From contig JAHFUM010000004.1 of assembly GCA_023265135.1 (NCBI GenBank), positions 1 through 53,035 of the forward strand: a DNA stretch of 53,035 bases, in the 5' to 3' direction. The translations under genes were made by a program, and so were the position numbers. Of the stretch, positions 1 to 8,073 are shown piece after piece. The stretch is from Nitrosarchaeum sp. (GTDB taxonomy: Archaea; Thermoproteota; Nitrososphaeria; Nitrososphaerales; Nitrosopumilaceae). How positions within the stretch are numbered: position 1 is the stretch's first letter; the number at the start of each line of letters is the position of its first letter. Below the pieces are notes generated by a model. It did not search any database, was not told where the DNA came from, and worked only from the letters and a program-made list of their open reading frames with translations.

Positions 1-814
1 CCTCATCGATATTTTGTGACATGGTAATGTATACACCTGGTTCATCAAAGTCCTTGGCACCAGAGTATAGAAATTGTAAACCAAATGTAGTCTTGCCACT
101 GCCAGGGGGACCTGAGATTAAAATAGTGCTTTTCTTTTTTAAACCGTTTGATAAGAATGACTCAAACCCAGGAATTCCTGTTTTAGTTAAAGATTCAGTA
201 TTTTTAGAGTATTTACTTTTGCGGAACATATTCGCTATGTCTGAATTATACAGAATGACAAAAATGCTTATACCAAAAATACTCGTTATTATTGTAAGCA
301 TCAAATCAAAATGCAAGTAAATCGATGTAATTAACAATGCCAAGAGAGAAATTGTAAAAATAATTTGTGATGGGTTGGGTCTACTTGGTATTACATATTT
401 TTGTGGTTCATAATAATTTAGAGATTTTTTTGGATGCGTGACTTGGATGTTTTGTATCTGGACAGATTTTTTTCGGTGATCAATTTTTTCAAAACATTCT
501 TTGTGAAACCAAAAATTATTTTTCCTAATTGCTTTTTGATCTAATTCGATTTCTGTCTCACAATAATTACATTTAACCAAATTTCCCGTAAAAACTGGTT
601 CATGATATGTTTGAATCTGCTTTTTAGATTCTAAAATAATCTGCTGAGTTTTTATTTGCATGGATTCAAGTACTCTGTCAAGATATTTTTTATCGGATTG
701 GAAAATCTCTTGTCTTTTCTGAATTCTTTTAATCAAATACTTGGTACGCCCCCAATCACCCAAGTCATTTTGTAAACTTTCTTCTAATTTTGCAATAAGA
801 TCTATGCTATCCAA
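1..814 (-). CDS. Membrane-anchored KaiC/RadA-like ATPase, N-terminal part (runs off left edge)
   Basis: The reading frame starts at a TTG right after an in-frame stop, so no longer start is possible, and leaves the window at base 1. Residues 1-70 are charged and helical. A zinc-binding pattern follows (C82, C85, H104, C107). Two hydrophobic segments lie at about 151-189. A KaiC-type core then begins with GIPGFESFL and a Walker A motif GPPGSGKTT at 235-243. KaiC-like proteins are RecA-fold ATPases used in signalling. Here the zinc module and membrane anchor suggest a membrane-bound regulator, which is inference. Walker B and the C-terminus lie outside the window. KaiC-like ATPase confidence is high; the role is unknown. 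Confidence 0.85.
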   Translation of the reverse strand, partial: MDSIDLIAKLEESLQNDLGDWGRTKYLIKRIQKRQEIFQSDKKYLDRVLESMQIKTQQIILESKKQIQTYHEPVFTGNLVKCNYCETEIELDQKAIRKNNFWFHKECFEKIDHRKKSVQIQNIQVTHPKKSLNYYEPQKYVIPSRPNPSQIIFTISLLALLITSIYLHFDLMLTIITSIFGISIFVILYNSDIANMFRKSKYSKNTESLTKTGIPGFESFLSNGLKKKSTILISGPPGSGKTTFGLQFLYSGAKDFDEPGVYITMSQNIDE

Positions 815-1080
815 TTACTTGGTTTAATTCGAATTTTTAGTAATCATATACGAATTGTCAAAATTTGCTTTTATGTCAAATATTTCTACTTAATTTTGAT
901 GTTTAAAGGAATTAAACCATCATAGTCGAGATATGAAGTTGAAACATTATTGGATAGATATTTTCAGCATTTTCACTAAATAATAAGGCTAAAGATCAAA
1001 AATGATCTATATTTATGAACAAAATCATCCATTGATGTTAATTCAGTTTTGTAAATAAGAAAAATCAACATAAAATCAAA

Positions 1081-3315
1081 TTGAAAACAAAAAAAATCAT
1101 ATTTTTATCAATATTTTTGATAATTTTGGCTTTTACTTTACAAGGAACTGCATTTGCGTCTGATGATTCAGAATTAACTGAAAATATTAACGCAGGATGT
1201 AGAGACGATAACATACTAGTCTTTAGAGTTCTAAATCATGAATACGTTTGCACAAGTCCATCAACTGCTGAGAAATGGGTGAAATTAGGATTGGCTGAAA
1301 TTGTGCAAAATAACATAATTGAGCCCATAAAAATAACAAAGATTTTGAATCAAGAATCTATAAAAACAGCTATTCAAAAAAAGCCTTCACTACATGAAAA
1401 TTATAATTTGCAATGCCGCGAAGGATATGTGCTCGTCTTTAGATTTGTACATCAAGACACATTTTGTACAAGCCAATTAACAGCTGAATCTTGGAAAAAA
1501 CTTGGATTAGCTAAAATAATTCAAAATGCTGTGTTTCAAGAACAACTTGAAACAATTAATCAACAAGAAAAAAACCCCATAAATTCAGACAACGGAACAG
1601 AAATTTCAAGCAAAAAAATAGTTTTGCTTCTTCCATATCCAAAACAACCATCAATTAATCCTGAACTTTTAGCAACAGATGATTATAGATATCCTCCTGC
1701 AGTTCATAAAGTAAATGAAAGACTATGGGTTGCAGTAGGTTATGATTCAACAAACAGTGTGATGATTGAGGGCGACAAAGAAATCATAATCATAGATACT
1801 TTAAGCAGTTACGAATCTGCAAAAAATGTAATAAATGAATTTAGAAAAATTACAGACAAACCAATTAAGACTATAATTTACACAACAGGTAACTTAGAAC
1901 ATGTTGGTGGCACTAAAGCATTCTTAGAAGAAGGCAATAATGTTAAAATTATATCGCATGACAATAATTTGAATTTTTACATAAATCAAAATATCATGTT
2001 AGGACAAATGACTGCACTTAGAAGTCAATATGCAACAGGTTTGTTATTGCCTAACGAAGGACTAGATAAAAATAATTTGAAAGAGTATTCTAAAACCAAA
2101 TCAACGACAATCACTTATGTTCCTCCAACAGATACATTTACTGATGAATTGAACCTTGATATTTCAGGAGTAAAAATGAATCTTGTCCATGTTAAAGGAG
2201 AATCATCAGATCAAATCTACGTTTGGCTCCCAGATGACAAATCTGTCATAATTGGGGATAACATTTATGGTATATCTCCAAATGCCCACATACTTCGTGG
2301 TACAGTTTACCATGATCCTATGAATTACGTCAATGCTCTTGACAAAGTAATTCAATTAGACCCCCAATTTTTGATTTTATCTCATGTGAAACCTGTAATT
2401 GGAAAAGAAAATGTAAAAGACATTTTGGTTTCAACTAGAGATGCAACACAGTACATCTATGACCAAACAATTAGAGGAATAAACCAAGGACATGATGCAG
2501 ATGAACTATCAACTATGATCAAATTGCCTGCATCTCTTGAAAATCATCCTTGGCTAACATCTCAAAAAGGACAGATTTCATGGAATGTAAAACAAATCTA
2601 TTACGGGGTTCTTGGTTGGTTTGAAGAAGATCCTGCATTTTTACAGTCAATTAGCATAGATCAAAGATCAACTAAAATTGTTGATGCTTTTGGAGGTTCT
2701 AAAAATGCTCTAGTCGGGGTTAAAAATGCAATTGATAAAGGAGAATATGAGTGGGCATCTGAACTTGCAACATATGTGTTACATGTAGAACCAGAAAATA
2801 CTGAAGCCAAATTACTAAAGGCCCATGCATTACGTGTGTTAGGACAAAGAATGTTGTCATATGATGCAAGACAAATTACATTAACTAATGCACTGGAGCT
2901 AGAAGGAAAAATTACAATAAACCATGATGATGTTTCACAAATTAATTCTGAACAATTGGCAGAGATTCCAATTGAAAAATTATTGTATGTGTTGCCAACA
3001 AAATTGAAATCAGACAAAGCAGACAACATAAATGAATCTCTAAGTATTTTCTATCCTGATATCGATAAAGGGTTTACATTACATTTTAGACATAATATAT
3101 TGGTGGTAACTGAAGGTTCAGATGTGAATTCTAAGTACAGTTTAACTCTGGATACAAAAACACACAAATCTATAATGTCAGGTGATCTTAAACTTCTTAA
3201 TGCAATTAATTCAAAACAAATTGGATTCAAAGGAGATATGAACGACATTCTATATTTGATGGGATTAATTCAAGATGACTCTGATGTAATGCCTGCAAAA
3301 TTTAAGACGTGGTAA
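1081..3315 (+). CDS. Secreted alkylsulfatase-like metallo-beta-lactamase-fold protein with degenerate metal site
   Basis: 744 residues from a TTG start; a TATA-like element near 1049-1058 fits a leaderless mRNA. Residues 1-27 form a signal peptide. Two copies of a 39-residue Cys-containing repeat follow (about 40-78 and 111-149; each C-R...LVFR...CTS..TAE.W.KLGLA.I.QN). The rest matches SdsA1/BDS1-type alkylsulfatases: lactamase-fold core, the LRG and LSHVKP motifs, a helical dimerisation region (about 540-610) and a C-terminal SCP2-like domain. The family's HxHxDH zinc motif aligns with T269-G-N271-L-E273-H274, so two His ligands are lost and Asp is Glu. Classical binuclear zinc sulfatase activity is therefore doubtful. 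It stands alone. Confidence 0.85.
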   Translation: MKTKKIIFLSIFLIILAFTLQGTAFASDDSELTENINAGCRDDNILVFRVLNHEYVCTSPSTAEKWVKLGLAEIVQNNIIEPIKITKILNQESIKTAIQKKPSLHENYNLQCREGYVLVFRFVHQDTFCTSQLTAESWKKLGLAKIIQNAVFQEQLETINQQEKNPINSDNGTEISSKKIVLLLPYPKQPSINPELLATDDYRYPPAVHKVNERLWVAVGYDSTNSVMIEGDKEIIIIDTLSSYESAKNVINEFRKITDKPIKTIIYTTGNLEHVGGTKAFLEEGNNVKIISHDNNLNFYINQNIMLGQMTALRSQYATGLLLPNEGLDKNNLKEYSKTKSTTITYVPPTDTFTDELNLDISGVKMNLVHVKGESSDQIYVWLPDDKSVIIGDNIYGISPNAHILRGTVYHDPMNYVNALDKVIQLDPQFLILSHVKPVIGKENVKDILVSTRDATQYIYDQTIRGINQGHDADELSTMIKLPASLENHPWLTSQKGQISWNVKQIYYGVLGWFEEDPAFLQSISIDQRSTKIVDAFGGSKNALVGVKNAIDKGEYEWASELATYVLHVEPENTEAKLLKAHALRVLGQRMLSYDARQITLTNALELEGKITINHDDVSQINSEQLAEIPIEKLLYVLPTKLKSDKADNINESLSIFYPDIDKGFTLHFRHNILVVTEGSDVNSKYSLTLDTKTHKSIMSGDLKLLNAINSKQIGFKGDMNDILYLMGLIQDDSDVMPAKFKTW

Positions 3316-3448
3316 ATTTCTGTAGAACCAATTAATTTTAGAACCTAATATCAGGCAATAGAATAAACGCCTAGGATTAAAAATGGCTGATTTATCCGAA
3401 TACGTGCCATAGATTCTAAATTTTTTAAAAAAATTATTCTGCATAATA

Positions 3449-3456
3449 TTTAAAAA
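3449..3456 (+). promoter_or_regulatory. TATA box of the Lys/Ala/Pro repeat gene
   Basis: TTTAAAAA is centred about 33 bases before the ATG at 3485. Archaeal transcription normally starts about 26 bases after the TATA centre, which predicts a leader of only a few bases. Confidence 0.55.
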
Positions 3457-3484
3457 CAGGGTAGCCTCTAGATTTTCGACATTA

Positions 3485-3784
3485 ATGGCTGAAAAAAAGG
3501 CAGTAAAAACAGCACCAAAGGCAAAAGCAGCTACACCAAAGGCAAAAGCAGCTACACCAAAGGCAAAAGCAGCTACACCAAAGGCAAAAGCAGCTACACC
3601 AAAGGCAAAAGCAGCTACACCAAAGGCAAAAGCAGCTAAATTGAAGCCTAAAAAATCAAAAGAGCAAAGCGATGATATGGGTATTGTCATAGTGGATGAT
3701 GATATTGCCATAGATCAGGAAAAAGTAAATGAAGAAAGAAGGGCATATCTTGAAGAATCCAGATCTCAAGATGCATATGATTAA
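3485..3784 (+). CDS. Small Lys/Ala/Pro-rich repeat protein with acidic C-terminus
   Basis: 99 residues. The N-terminal half is very basic and consists of six tandem 7-residue units of the type PKAKAAT, followed by a KLKPKKSK stretch. The C-terminal 40 residues are acidic (DDMGIVIVDDD, then Glu/Arg-rich). The basic part resembles histone H1-type or bacterial HU-extension tails, which bind DNA or RNA through lysines. A nucleoid or nucleic-acid role is an inference from composition only. It is monocistronic, with its own TATA box, and lies upstream of two RAM-domain genes. Confidence 0.8.
   Translation: MAEKKAVKTAPKAKAATPKAKAATPKAKAATPKAKAATPKAKAATPKAKAAKLKPKKSKEQSDDMGIVIVDDDIAIDQEKVNEERRAYLEESRSQDAYD
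3515..3640 (+). repeat. Six tandem 21-bp repeats inside the Lys/Ala/Pro gene
   Basis: The 21-bp unit begins CCAAAGGCAAAAGCAGCTA. Units begin at 3515, 3536, 3557, 3578, 3599 and 3620. The first five are identical at nucleotide level; the last differs only where ACA becomes AAA. Synonymous sites are conserved, which points to recent expansion by slippage or unequal recombination. Each unit adds seven residues without changing frame. Confidence 0.97.
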
Positions 3785-3820
3785 AGCAATCTTTATTCGA
3801 TCAACTGCCATACCCTCAAT

Positions 3821-4060
3821 ATGAAAGCGCTGTGTCTAATTACTGTAAAACCTGGTAAAGTAGACGTTGTAATTGAAATTCTTAAGAAAAAACGAAAAAT
3901 AGTAAAAGATGTAATGATAGTTACTGGTCGTGCAGATATTGCAGCAGTATTACATGGTAATATTGATGAAATTAATAATACTGTGATAGATTTTAAAAAA
4001 ATCCATGAAATTGTAACAACTGAGACATTAATTGAGGTGGAGGTTAACATGGGATGGTAA
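3821..4060 (+). CDS. Stand-alone AsnC/Lrp-type ligand-binding (RAM) domain protein
   Basis: 79 residues with the beta-alpha-beta-beta-alpha-beta pattern of the Lrp/AsnC effector domain: ALCLITVKPGK at the start, a VTGRADIAAVLHG turn in the middle and ETLIEVEV at the end. There is no helix-turn-helix, so it cannot bind DNA on its own. Such proteins may modulate full-length Lrp proteins by mixed oligomers or sense small molecules. The next RAM gene starts inside its last codons (ATG at 4054), which implies coupled translation and perhaps a hetero-oligomer. Confidence 0.85.
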   Translation: MKALCLITVKPGKVDVVIEILKKKRKIVKDVMIVTGRADIAAVLHGNIDEINNTVIDFKKIHEIVTTETLIEVEVNMGW

Positions 4061-4272
4061 GAGCAATTGTATTGGTAAAATCTCCTAAAAAATTAATTGC
4101 AGCAAGATTACGCAAGGTAAATTCAGTTTATGATTCATTTCCTACAAGTGGTCAATTTGATGCAGTAGCTATTATCGAGGTTGAAGATCTAGGAAAAATC
4201 AAAGAAGTTACCAATCAAATTCAAAAAATCAGTGGCGTAGAAAGAACTGAAACTATGGTGGAAGTTCAATGA
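4054..4272 (+). CDS. Second stand-alone AsnC/Lrp-type RAM domain protein
   Basis: 72 residues with the same RAM fold as the gene before it: RAIVLVKS at the start, FDAVAIIEVEDLG in the centre and ERTETMVEVQ at the end. It overlaps the upstream gene by 7 bases in another frame. The pair looks like an ancient duplication, but sequence identity is low. It lacks a DNA-binding domain. A downstream VOC gene, with GGAGAAGG before its GTG, is probably in the same transcript. Confidence 0.85.
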   Translation: MVRAIVLVKSPKKLIAARLRKVNSVYDSFPTSGQFDAVAIIEVEDLGKIKEVTNQIQKISGVERTETMVEVQ

Positions 4273-4306
4273 CAAAGAATTTAACATACTTTGGAGAAGG
4301 GTATTT

Positions 4307-4720
4307 GTGAACATCAAAAAGGTTGGGAATATCATCTTAGCAGTGAAGGATCTTGATAAATCTTTAAAGTTCTATCATGAAGTTATAGGACTTCCAATAA
4401 AAAGACAAAGACGATCCTGGGTAGATTTAGGAACCTCTGGAGCTTTATTGAGTTTACATCCAGCTTCACTGACTGCACAACACATAGGCAGTTCAATAGA
4501 AAATGGAATTACAATTGGATTTTTGGTTGGCGATGTCAAATCAGCAGTAGACGAATTAAAATCCAAAGGCGTGAAGATTTATCGAGATATAGTGGATAGA
4601 GATGCAGGAAAAAATGCAGTCATTTTGGATCCTGATGATTATTTAGTTTCATTGTTTGAGCCATCATTTGATGATAAAGCTGAACAAACAAGCGGGTATT
4701 ACGGATTTACTCCAGCTTAG
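4307..4720 (+). CDS. VOC-superfamily (glyoxalase/dioxygenase fold) protein
   Basis: 137 residues from a GTG start; the purine-rich GGAGAAGG at 4293-4300 is well placed as ribosome binding site. The sequence shows a VOC beta-alpha-beta-beta-beta module: NIILAVKDLDKSLKFYHEVIGLP at residues 8-30, then GITIGFLVGDVKSAVDELKSKG and DPDDYLVSLFEP. The usual first metal ligand (His in HVALAV-type motifs) is Asn8 here, so metal binding may be altered. The substrate cannot be told. It ends 4 bases inside the convergent downstream gene. Confidence 0.85.
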   Translation: MNIKKVGNIILAVKDLDKSLKFYHEVIGLPIKRQRRSWVDLGTSGALLSLHPASLTAQHIGSSIENGITIGFLVGDVKSAVDELKSKGVKIYRDIVDRDAGKNAVILDPDDYLVSLFEPSFDDKAEQTSGYYGFTPA

Positions 4721-5103
4721 ATTGTTTTTTTAATAGCAGCAATTATTTTATCAGTATCTTTTTCTGTTCTGTCAATTGAAATATAATATGTCATGTCATC
4801 TTTTTGGAAAATTACAATAGATACTTTCTGATGTTGTAATAGCACGTAATCTAATTTACCAATTGCGCTTACTGTATCTCTTCTTAATGTTATTAACGTA
4901 GATATCACAAAAAATTCATTTTTCACTTGTTCTGATTTTAGCAGAGGTTTAACATTAGGTCTGATGATTCCTGTTAGTGTCCTGCCATATGCATTTACTA
5001 CACCAACATATCTTATACTGTCAGATAATTGGAGTATGCTTTGACATTTTTTTTTGAATTGAATTATTTTGTCTTTCCATATTTCAGCAGGAGTATTTAC
5101 CAT
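4717..5103 (-). CDS. DUF6659-like thaumarchaeal protein
   Basis: About 128 residues if it starts at the ATG complementary to 5101-5103 (VNTPAEIWKDK); an upstream in-frame ATG at 5151 would add a hydrophobic 16-residue stretch and is less likely. The pattern (helix with C..IL.....RYVGV.N..GR.L.G, a strand around EFFVISTLITLRR and a final YYISIDR) resembles a profilin/roadblock-like fold found in many copies in Nitrosopumilus genomes. The function is unknown; a signalling or sensor role is only suggested by the fold. Its stop overlaps the convergent VOC gene. Confidence 0.7.
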   Translation of the reverse strand: MVNTPAEIWKDKIIQFKKKCQSILQLSDSIRYVGVVNAYGRTLTGIIRPNVKPLLKSEQVKNEFFVISTLITLRRDTVSAIGKLDYVLLQHQKVSIVIFQKDDMTYYISIDRTEKDTDKIIAAIKKTI

Positions 5104-5382
5104 GTTTAAAATTAAATTTGAAATTATTAAACCTATGGTGATACAGGTCAAAAAATAGGTGCGGGTATGTTAAGATCTTTGATTATGTATAATGCGGACT
5201 GTTTTTTTCAGATTTGTAATGATATCGATGTTAGAATCAAAGAAATTTTAAACTCTTTTTATGGCATATAATTTAACATGTATGCTGTTTAATGTTTAAA
5301 ACAAGTTTTGAATTTGAAACAATTTTTGCAAAAAGTTCTTTATTAAAAAATATCAACATATTAAATTACTTCACACTGCATA

Positions 5383-5814
5383 CTAGTGCATTCTAGAGTT
5401 TGATTCTTTTTTCTCATCTAATTTTTTCTTTAAGTCTAGATTCTCTTTTAATAATTTGTCATTTTCTGCCTTTAGTGTACTGACTGAATTTTGTCGGCTA
5501 AACAAAGGATGCCCCGGAGGAATAATTCCACCTGAATTCATGGAGAATAATCCTGATACATATCTATGATAGGATTGTTGAAATCCTTGTAGTTTTTTAT
5601 TGATAGATGCGTTTTCTTCAGCAAATTTTTCTTTCATCGGATTTTCAAAAATTTTAAACACAGGATTAGACAAGCCAGGTGGCAATCTTGGAAATTGTAA
5701 AGCGATGTGAGGGATGTTTGGATTTAATCCATAACTGTCTTTTAGTTGTTTAATTGGCAAATCTTCCACACTGTACATCGATTTTTGCCATATTTTTGCC
5801 TTGTCTTTAGGCAT
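5383..5814 (-). CDS. Conserved hypothetical protein with C-terminal coiled coil
   Basis: 143 residues, not recognised. The middle is proline-rich (FPRLPPGLSNPVF, IIPPGHPLFSRQ). The C-terminal 35 residues have heptads of Leu in a Lys/Glu-rich background (LKAENDKLLKENLDLKKKL), predicting a coiled coil and so dimerisation. There are no membrane segments or cysteines. An AT-rich promoter region lies on its 5' side, divergent from a CxxC microprotein. Confidence 0.65.
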   Translation of the reverse strand: MPKDKAKIWQKSMYSVEDLPIKQLKDSYGLNPNIPHIALQFPRLPPGLSNPVFKIFENPMKEKFAEENASINKKLQGFQQSYHRYVSGLFSMNSGGIIPPGHPLFSRQNSVSTLKAENDKLLKENLDLKKKLDEKKESNSRMH

Positions 5815-5907
5815 TTGATATACTAGATAGTTAATTCAGAGTCATTTTTGCTCAATTTGCGTTGATCGCAGATCCTTATAGATTGCTGTTTTAGATCGCA
5901 AATACGC

Positions 5908-6054
5908 ATGACAGAATCATCAAAGACTTGTATTAGATGCTACAAAAACATTAACGAAGAAGATCTACATAAAATTGTAATTTATGTGGTTCAGGAAAAA
6001 TTCACAGAGCATCATTATGAACATGTTGAATGTCCAGGAAAGTTTACTGTTTAA
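5908..6054 (+). CDS. 48-residue Cys-containing microprotein
   Basis: Short frame starting MTESSKTCIRCYKN and ending HVECPGKFTV. CxxC at residues 8-11 together with several His and a later Cys (EHHYEHVEC) could bind one zinc. It is too short for usual gene-length cut-offs, but it fits between neighbours and overlaps the stop of the convergent cyclase by 4 bases, as real genes here do. The upstream 30 bases contain two GATCGCA repeats (5864, 5894). Function unknown. Confidence 0.55.
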   Translation: MTESSKTCIRCYKNINEEDLHKIVIYVVQEKFTEHHYEHVECPGKFTV

Positions 6055-6860
6055 CCAGTGTATCCATAAACTTTGTAAACTTCACCAGTTAGTCTTGAAC
6101 GATATCTCCATTCGTTGTTTTTCCAAACAATTTCTTTGAATAAACTTTGTGAAGAAGGATGCAACCTACGATATACATCGTCACCAATTAAGATTTGGTT
6201 TGGTTTAGCAAGTGATTGGATTTTAGAGGCAATATTCATTGCAGGACCCATTAAATCCACTTGTGCAGTATCTGGATTTACACCATACCGGATAACTATA
6301 CTCTGTCCAAAATCAACTCCGATTCTTACCATCAAATCAGGATAATCATATTGATTCAAAATTGGGTTGATACCTTTTTGAATAACTTTTAACATTGATT
6401 TTGCGCAGCTTACTGCATTATCAGCAGCCAAAAGAGGATTTTTTGAAGCAACAAAATATCCTATAACTGCATCACCAACAAATTTTAAAACATAGCCACC
6501 ATGAAGAGATATAACTGATGCCATCTCTTGGGCAAAAGAACTTATTATAATTGCTAACTTATCTTCAGATAATTCCAATGCCATCATAGTTGAACCAACT
6601 AAATCAACATAAAGCACTACTATGTCAAATTTTAAAAAAACATTTTTACGCAAAAATTTTTCAGATTCATCTGTAATTCCAATGTATTCATAACCTTGTT
6701 TTAAGGCACCCCAGATTCGTTTCTGTGTTTCAAGAATCATAGTTTCAGAATCTACTGTTTGCTCTTTTTGTCCAAGTAGCATATCTAACAAATTTGGATT
6801 TGCAGAGTCAAAATCATTTTGTTTAGTTTGAGATTTATTGGATTCATCAATTTTAGACAT
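6051..6860 (-). CDS. Class III nucleotidyl cyclase-like protein
   Basis: 269 residues; the first 75 are polar and helical, and the cyclase homology domain spans about 76-240. Metal-binding aspartates are D86 (YVDLVGST) and D130 (LKFVGDAV), with the adenine-selecting Lys at K126. The VDLMGPAMNIASK motif supplies D202 and N209, but the transition-state Arg of the family (NxAAR) is Lys213. Class III cyclases make cAMP or cGMP from NTP as homodimers. With Arg replaced by Lys, activity may be low or altered. No membrane or sensor domain is present. Archaeal examples are uncommon. Confidence 0.85.
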   Translation of the reverse strand: MSKIDESNKSQTKQNDFDSANPNLLDMLLGQKEQTVDSETMILETQKRIWGALKQGYEYIGITDESEKFLRKNVFLKFDIVVLYVDLVGSTMMALELSEDKLAIIISSFAQEMASVISLHGGYVLKFVGDAVIGYFVASKNPLLAADNAVSCAKSMLKVIQKGINPILNQYDYPDLMVRIGVDFGQSIVIRYGVNPDTAQVDLMGPAMNIASKIQSLAKPNQILIGDDVYRRLHPSSQSLFKEIVWKNNEWRYRSRLTGEVYKVYGYTG

Positions 6861-7067
6861 TTTTTATCATCTTTTTCTAACGGAAAATCTGTATTTCAGA
6901 CAGTATGTATCTCTCAATTCCCCTTATAACCTTCATGATAAGGATTTATGAGCATAATTCTATAAAGATCGCAGATTATTTAACTATCAAACATAAACAA
7001 AATAATTTAATTTTGGATGAGATATGAAGAACTTAAGGTTTAATGACAGTTAAAATCACTAATTTTT

Positions 7068-7907
7068 ATGAGATTAGGTACAAGATCATCAAATGATTTT
7101 ATTCGATATCTAAATAAGAAAAATGATGACATTCAGCAATTATTTCTTGTAAAAATAATGAATCTTACTAAATCGGTAAATGTCAAAGTGATGCTTGGCG
7201 ATGCCACAATTACAGTACAAAAAACTTTTGATCCTTTACTTGTAAGCAATTTTTATCAAACAATCATTAAAAATTTGAAAGATTGGTCAATTCAGGAAGT
7301 TTCAATTTCAAATAATGATGATCTTAGAAGAATTTTCACAAAATTTGAAATTAGAGAAGGAAACTATCTCATTTCAGGACACATGTCATTACAATACCAT
7401 GTATTGTTGTACTATAAACCAGATCAACAAGTCATACAATTGCAAAAAGAATTATCCGATGTAATTGATCTAACAAAAAATAAAGAACAACAAATGTCAG
7501 ACAACAGTGATCAATTTGTATTAAACAAATTAAAAGAAAGAGGGTACAAAGATTTTGATCATCAAAAATTATTTGAAATATTTTATGAAAATAACGACCT
7601 TAGAGAGAAAATATACAAAGAAATTGAAAAGGACATAGATGTTAATTTCCAAGATTTATCGAATAAAAAAACAAAACTGATCAAGGAATTAGACAATATG
7701 TTAGTAGAAACGTATCAAACCAGTCCTGTTCTAATTGATGATACGAGATTAATCACAGGAGAAGAAGGATGTTTATGTACATTTGATATTGAATTTATAA
7801 GAAATAAAACAAAAGAAGGTCTCTTTGATCCTCGCAAGATTTCTGAATCAATAAAAGAAAACATCGTTAAACGTTTAGATGAATTTTCTAGATTATTGAC
7901 TGAATAA
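7068..7907 (+). CDS. Conserved hypothetical protein, helical
   Basis: 279 residues, not recognised. It is rich in Lys, Asp and Asn, without signal peptide or membrane segments. An N-terminal mixed region (residues 25-120) contains strands such as VNVKVMLGDATITVQ and YLISGHMSLQYHVLLYYK. A long helical, probably coiled-coil stretch runs from 125 to 215, and a short alpha/beta region with GEEGCLCTFDIEFI ends it. It is divergent from the cyclase gene, with about 200 bases of promoter region between. Confidence 0.7.
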   Translation: MRLGTRSSNDFIRYLNKKNDDIQQLFLVKIMNLTKSVNVKVMLGDATITVQKTFDPLLVSNFYQTIIKNLKDWSIQEVSISNNDDLRRIFTKFEIREGNYLISGHMSLQYHVLLYYKPDQQVIQLQKELSDVIDLTKNKEQQMSDNSDQFVLNKLKERGYKDFDHQKLFEIFYENNDLREKIYKEIEKDIDVNFQDLSNKKTKLIKELDNMLVETYQTSPVLIDDTRLITGEEGCLCTFDIEFIRNKTKEGLFDPRKISESIKENIVKRLDEFSRLLTE

Positions 7908-8073
7908 TATTTAAAATTATTCTAATTATTTTAAAAAAATTGACTGACTTGGGATAAAAACAAATACGAGGTGTGAAAATCTATGCCATAACACCAATTA
8001 AACGACTGTTTTGAATTAATTTAGGTTTTTTTAAAAATTGTGCACAAAAATTGATTAAAAAACTAATTTTGAA

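Noticed and set aside
3265-3711. 148-codon minus-strand frame with Ala/Phe/Gly repeats
   Set aside because: It is the antisense image of the 21-bp tandem repeats in the Lys/Ala/Pro gene; its other parts are not protein-like.
4269-4310. 13-codon frame between the second RAM gene and the VOC gene
   Set aside because: Overlaps at both ends look neat, but the VOC Shine-Dalgarno explains the conserved purines, and 13 codons give no evidence.
5168-5272. 34-codon plus-strand frame starting MLRSLIMYNAD
   Set aside because: No ribosome binding site, TATA box or motif; it lies in a region that must hold promoters for flanking genes.
5864-6976. GATCGCA repeats at 5864, 5894 and 6967 as a shared regulatory site
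   Set aside because: Seven to ten bases is too short, spacing to promoters differs, and another copy near 50150 looks unrelated.
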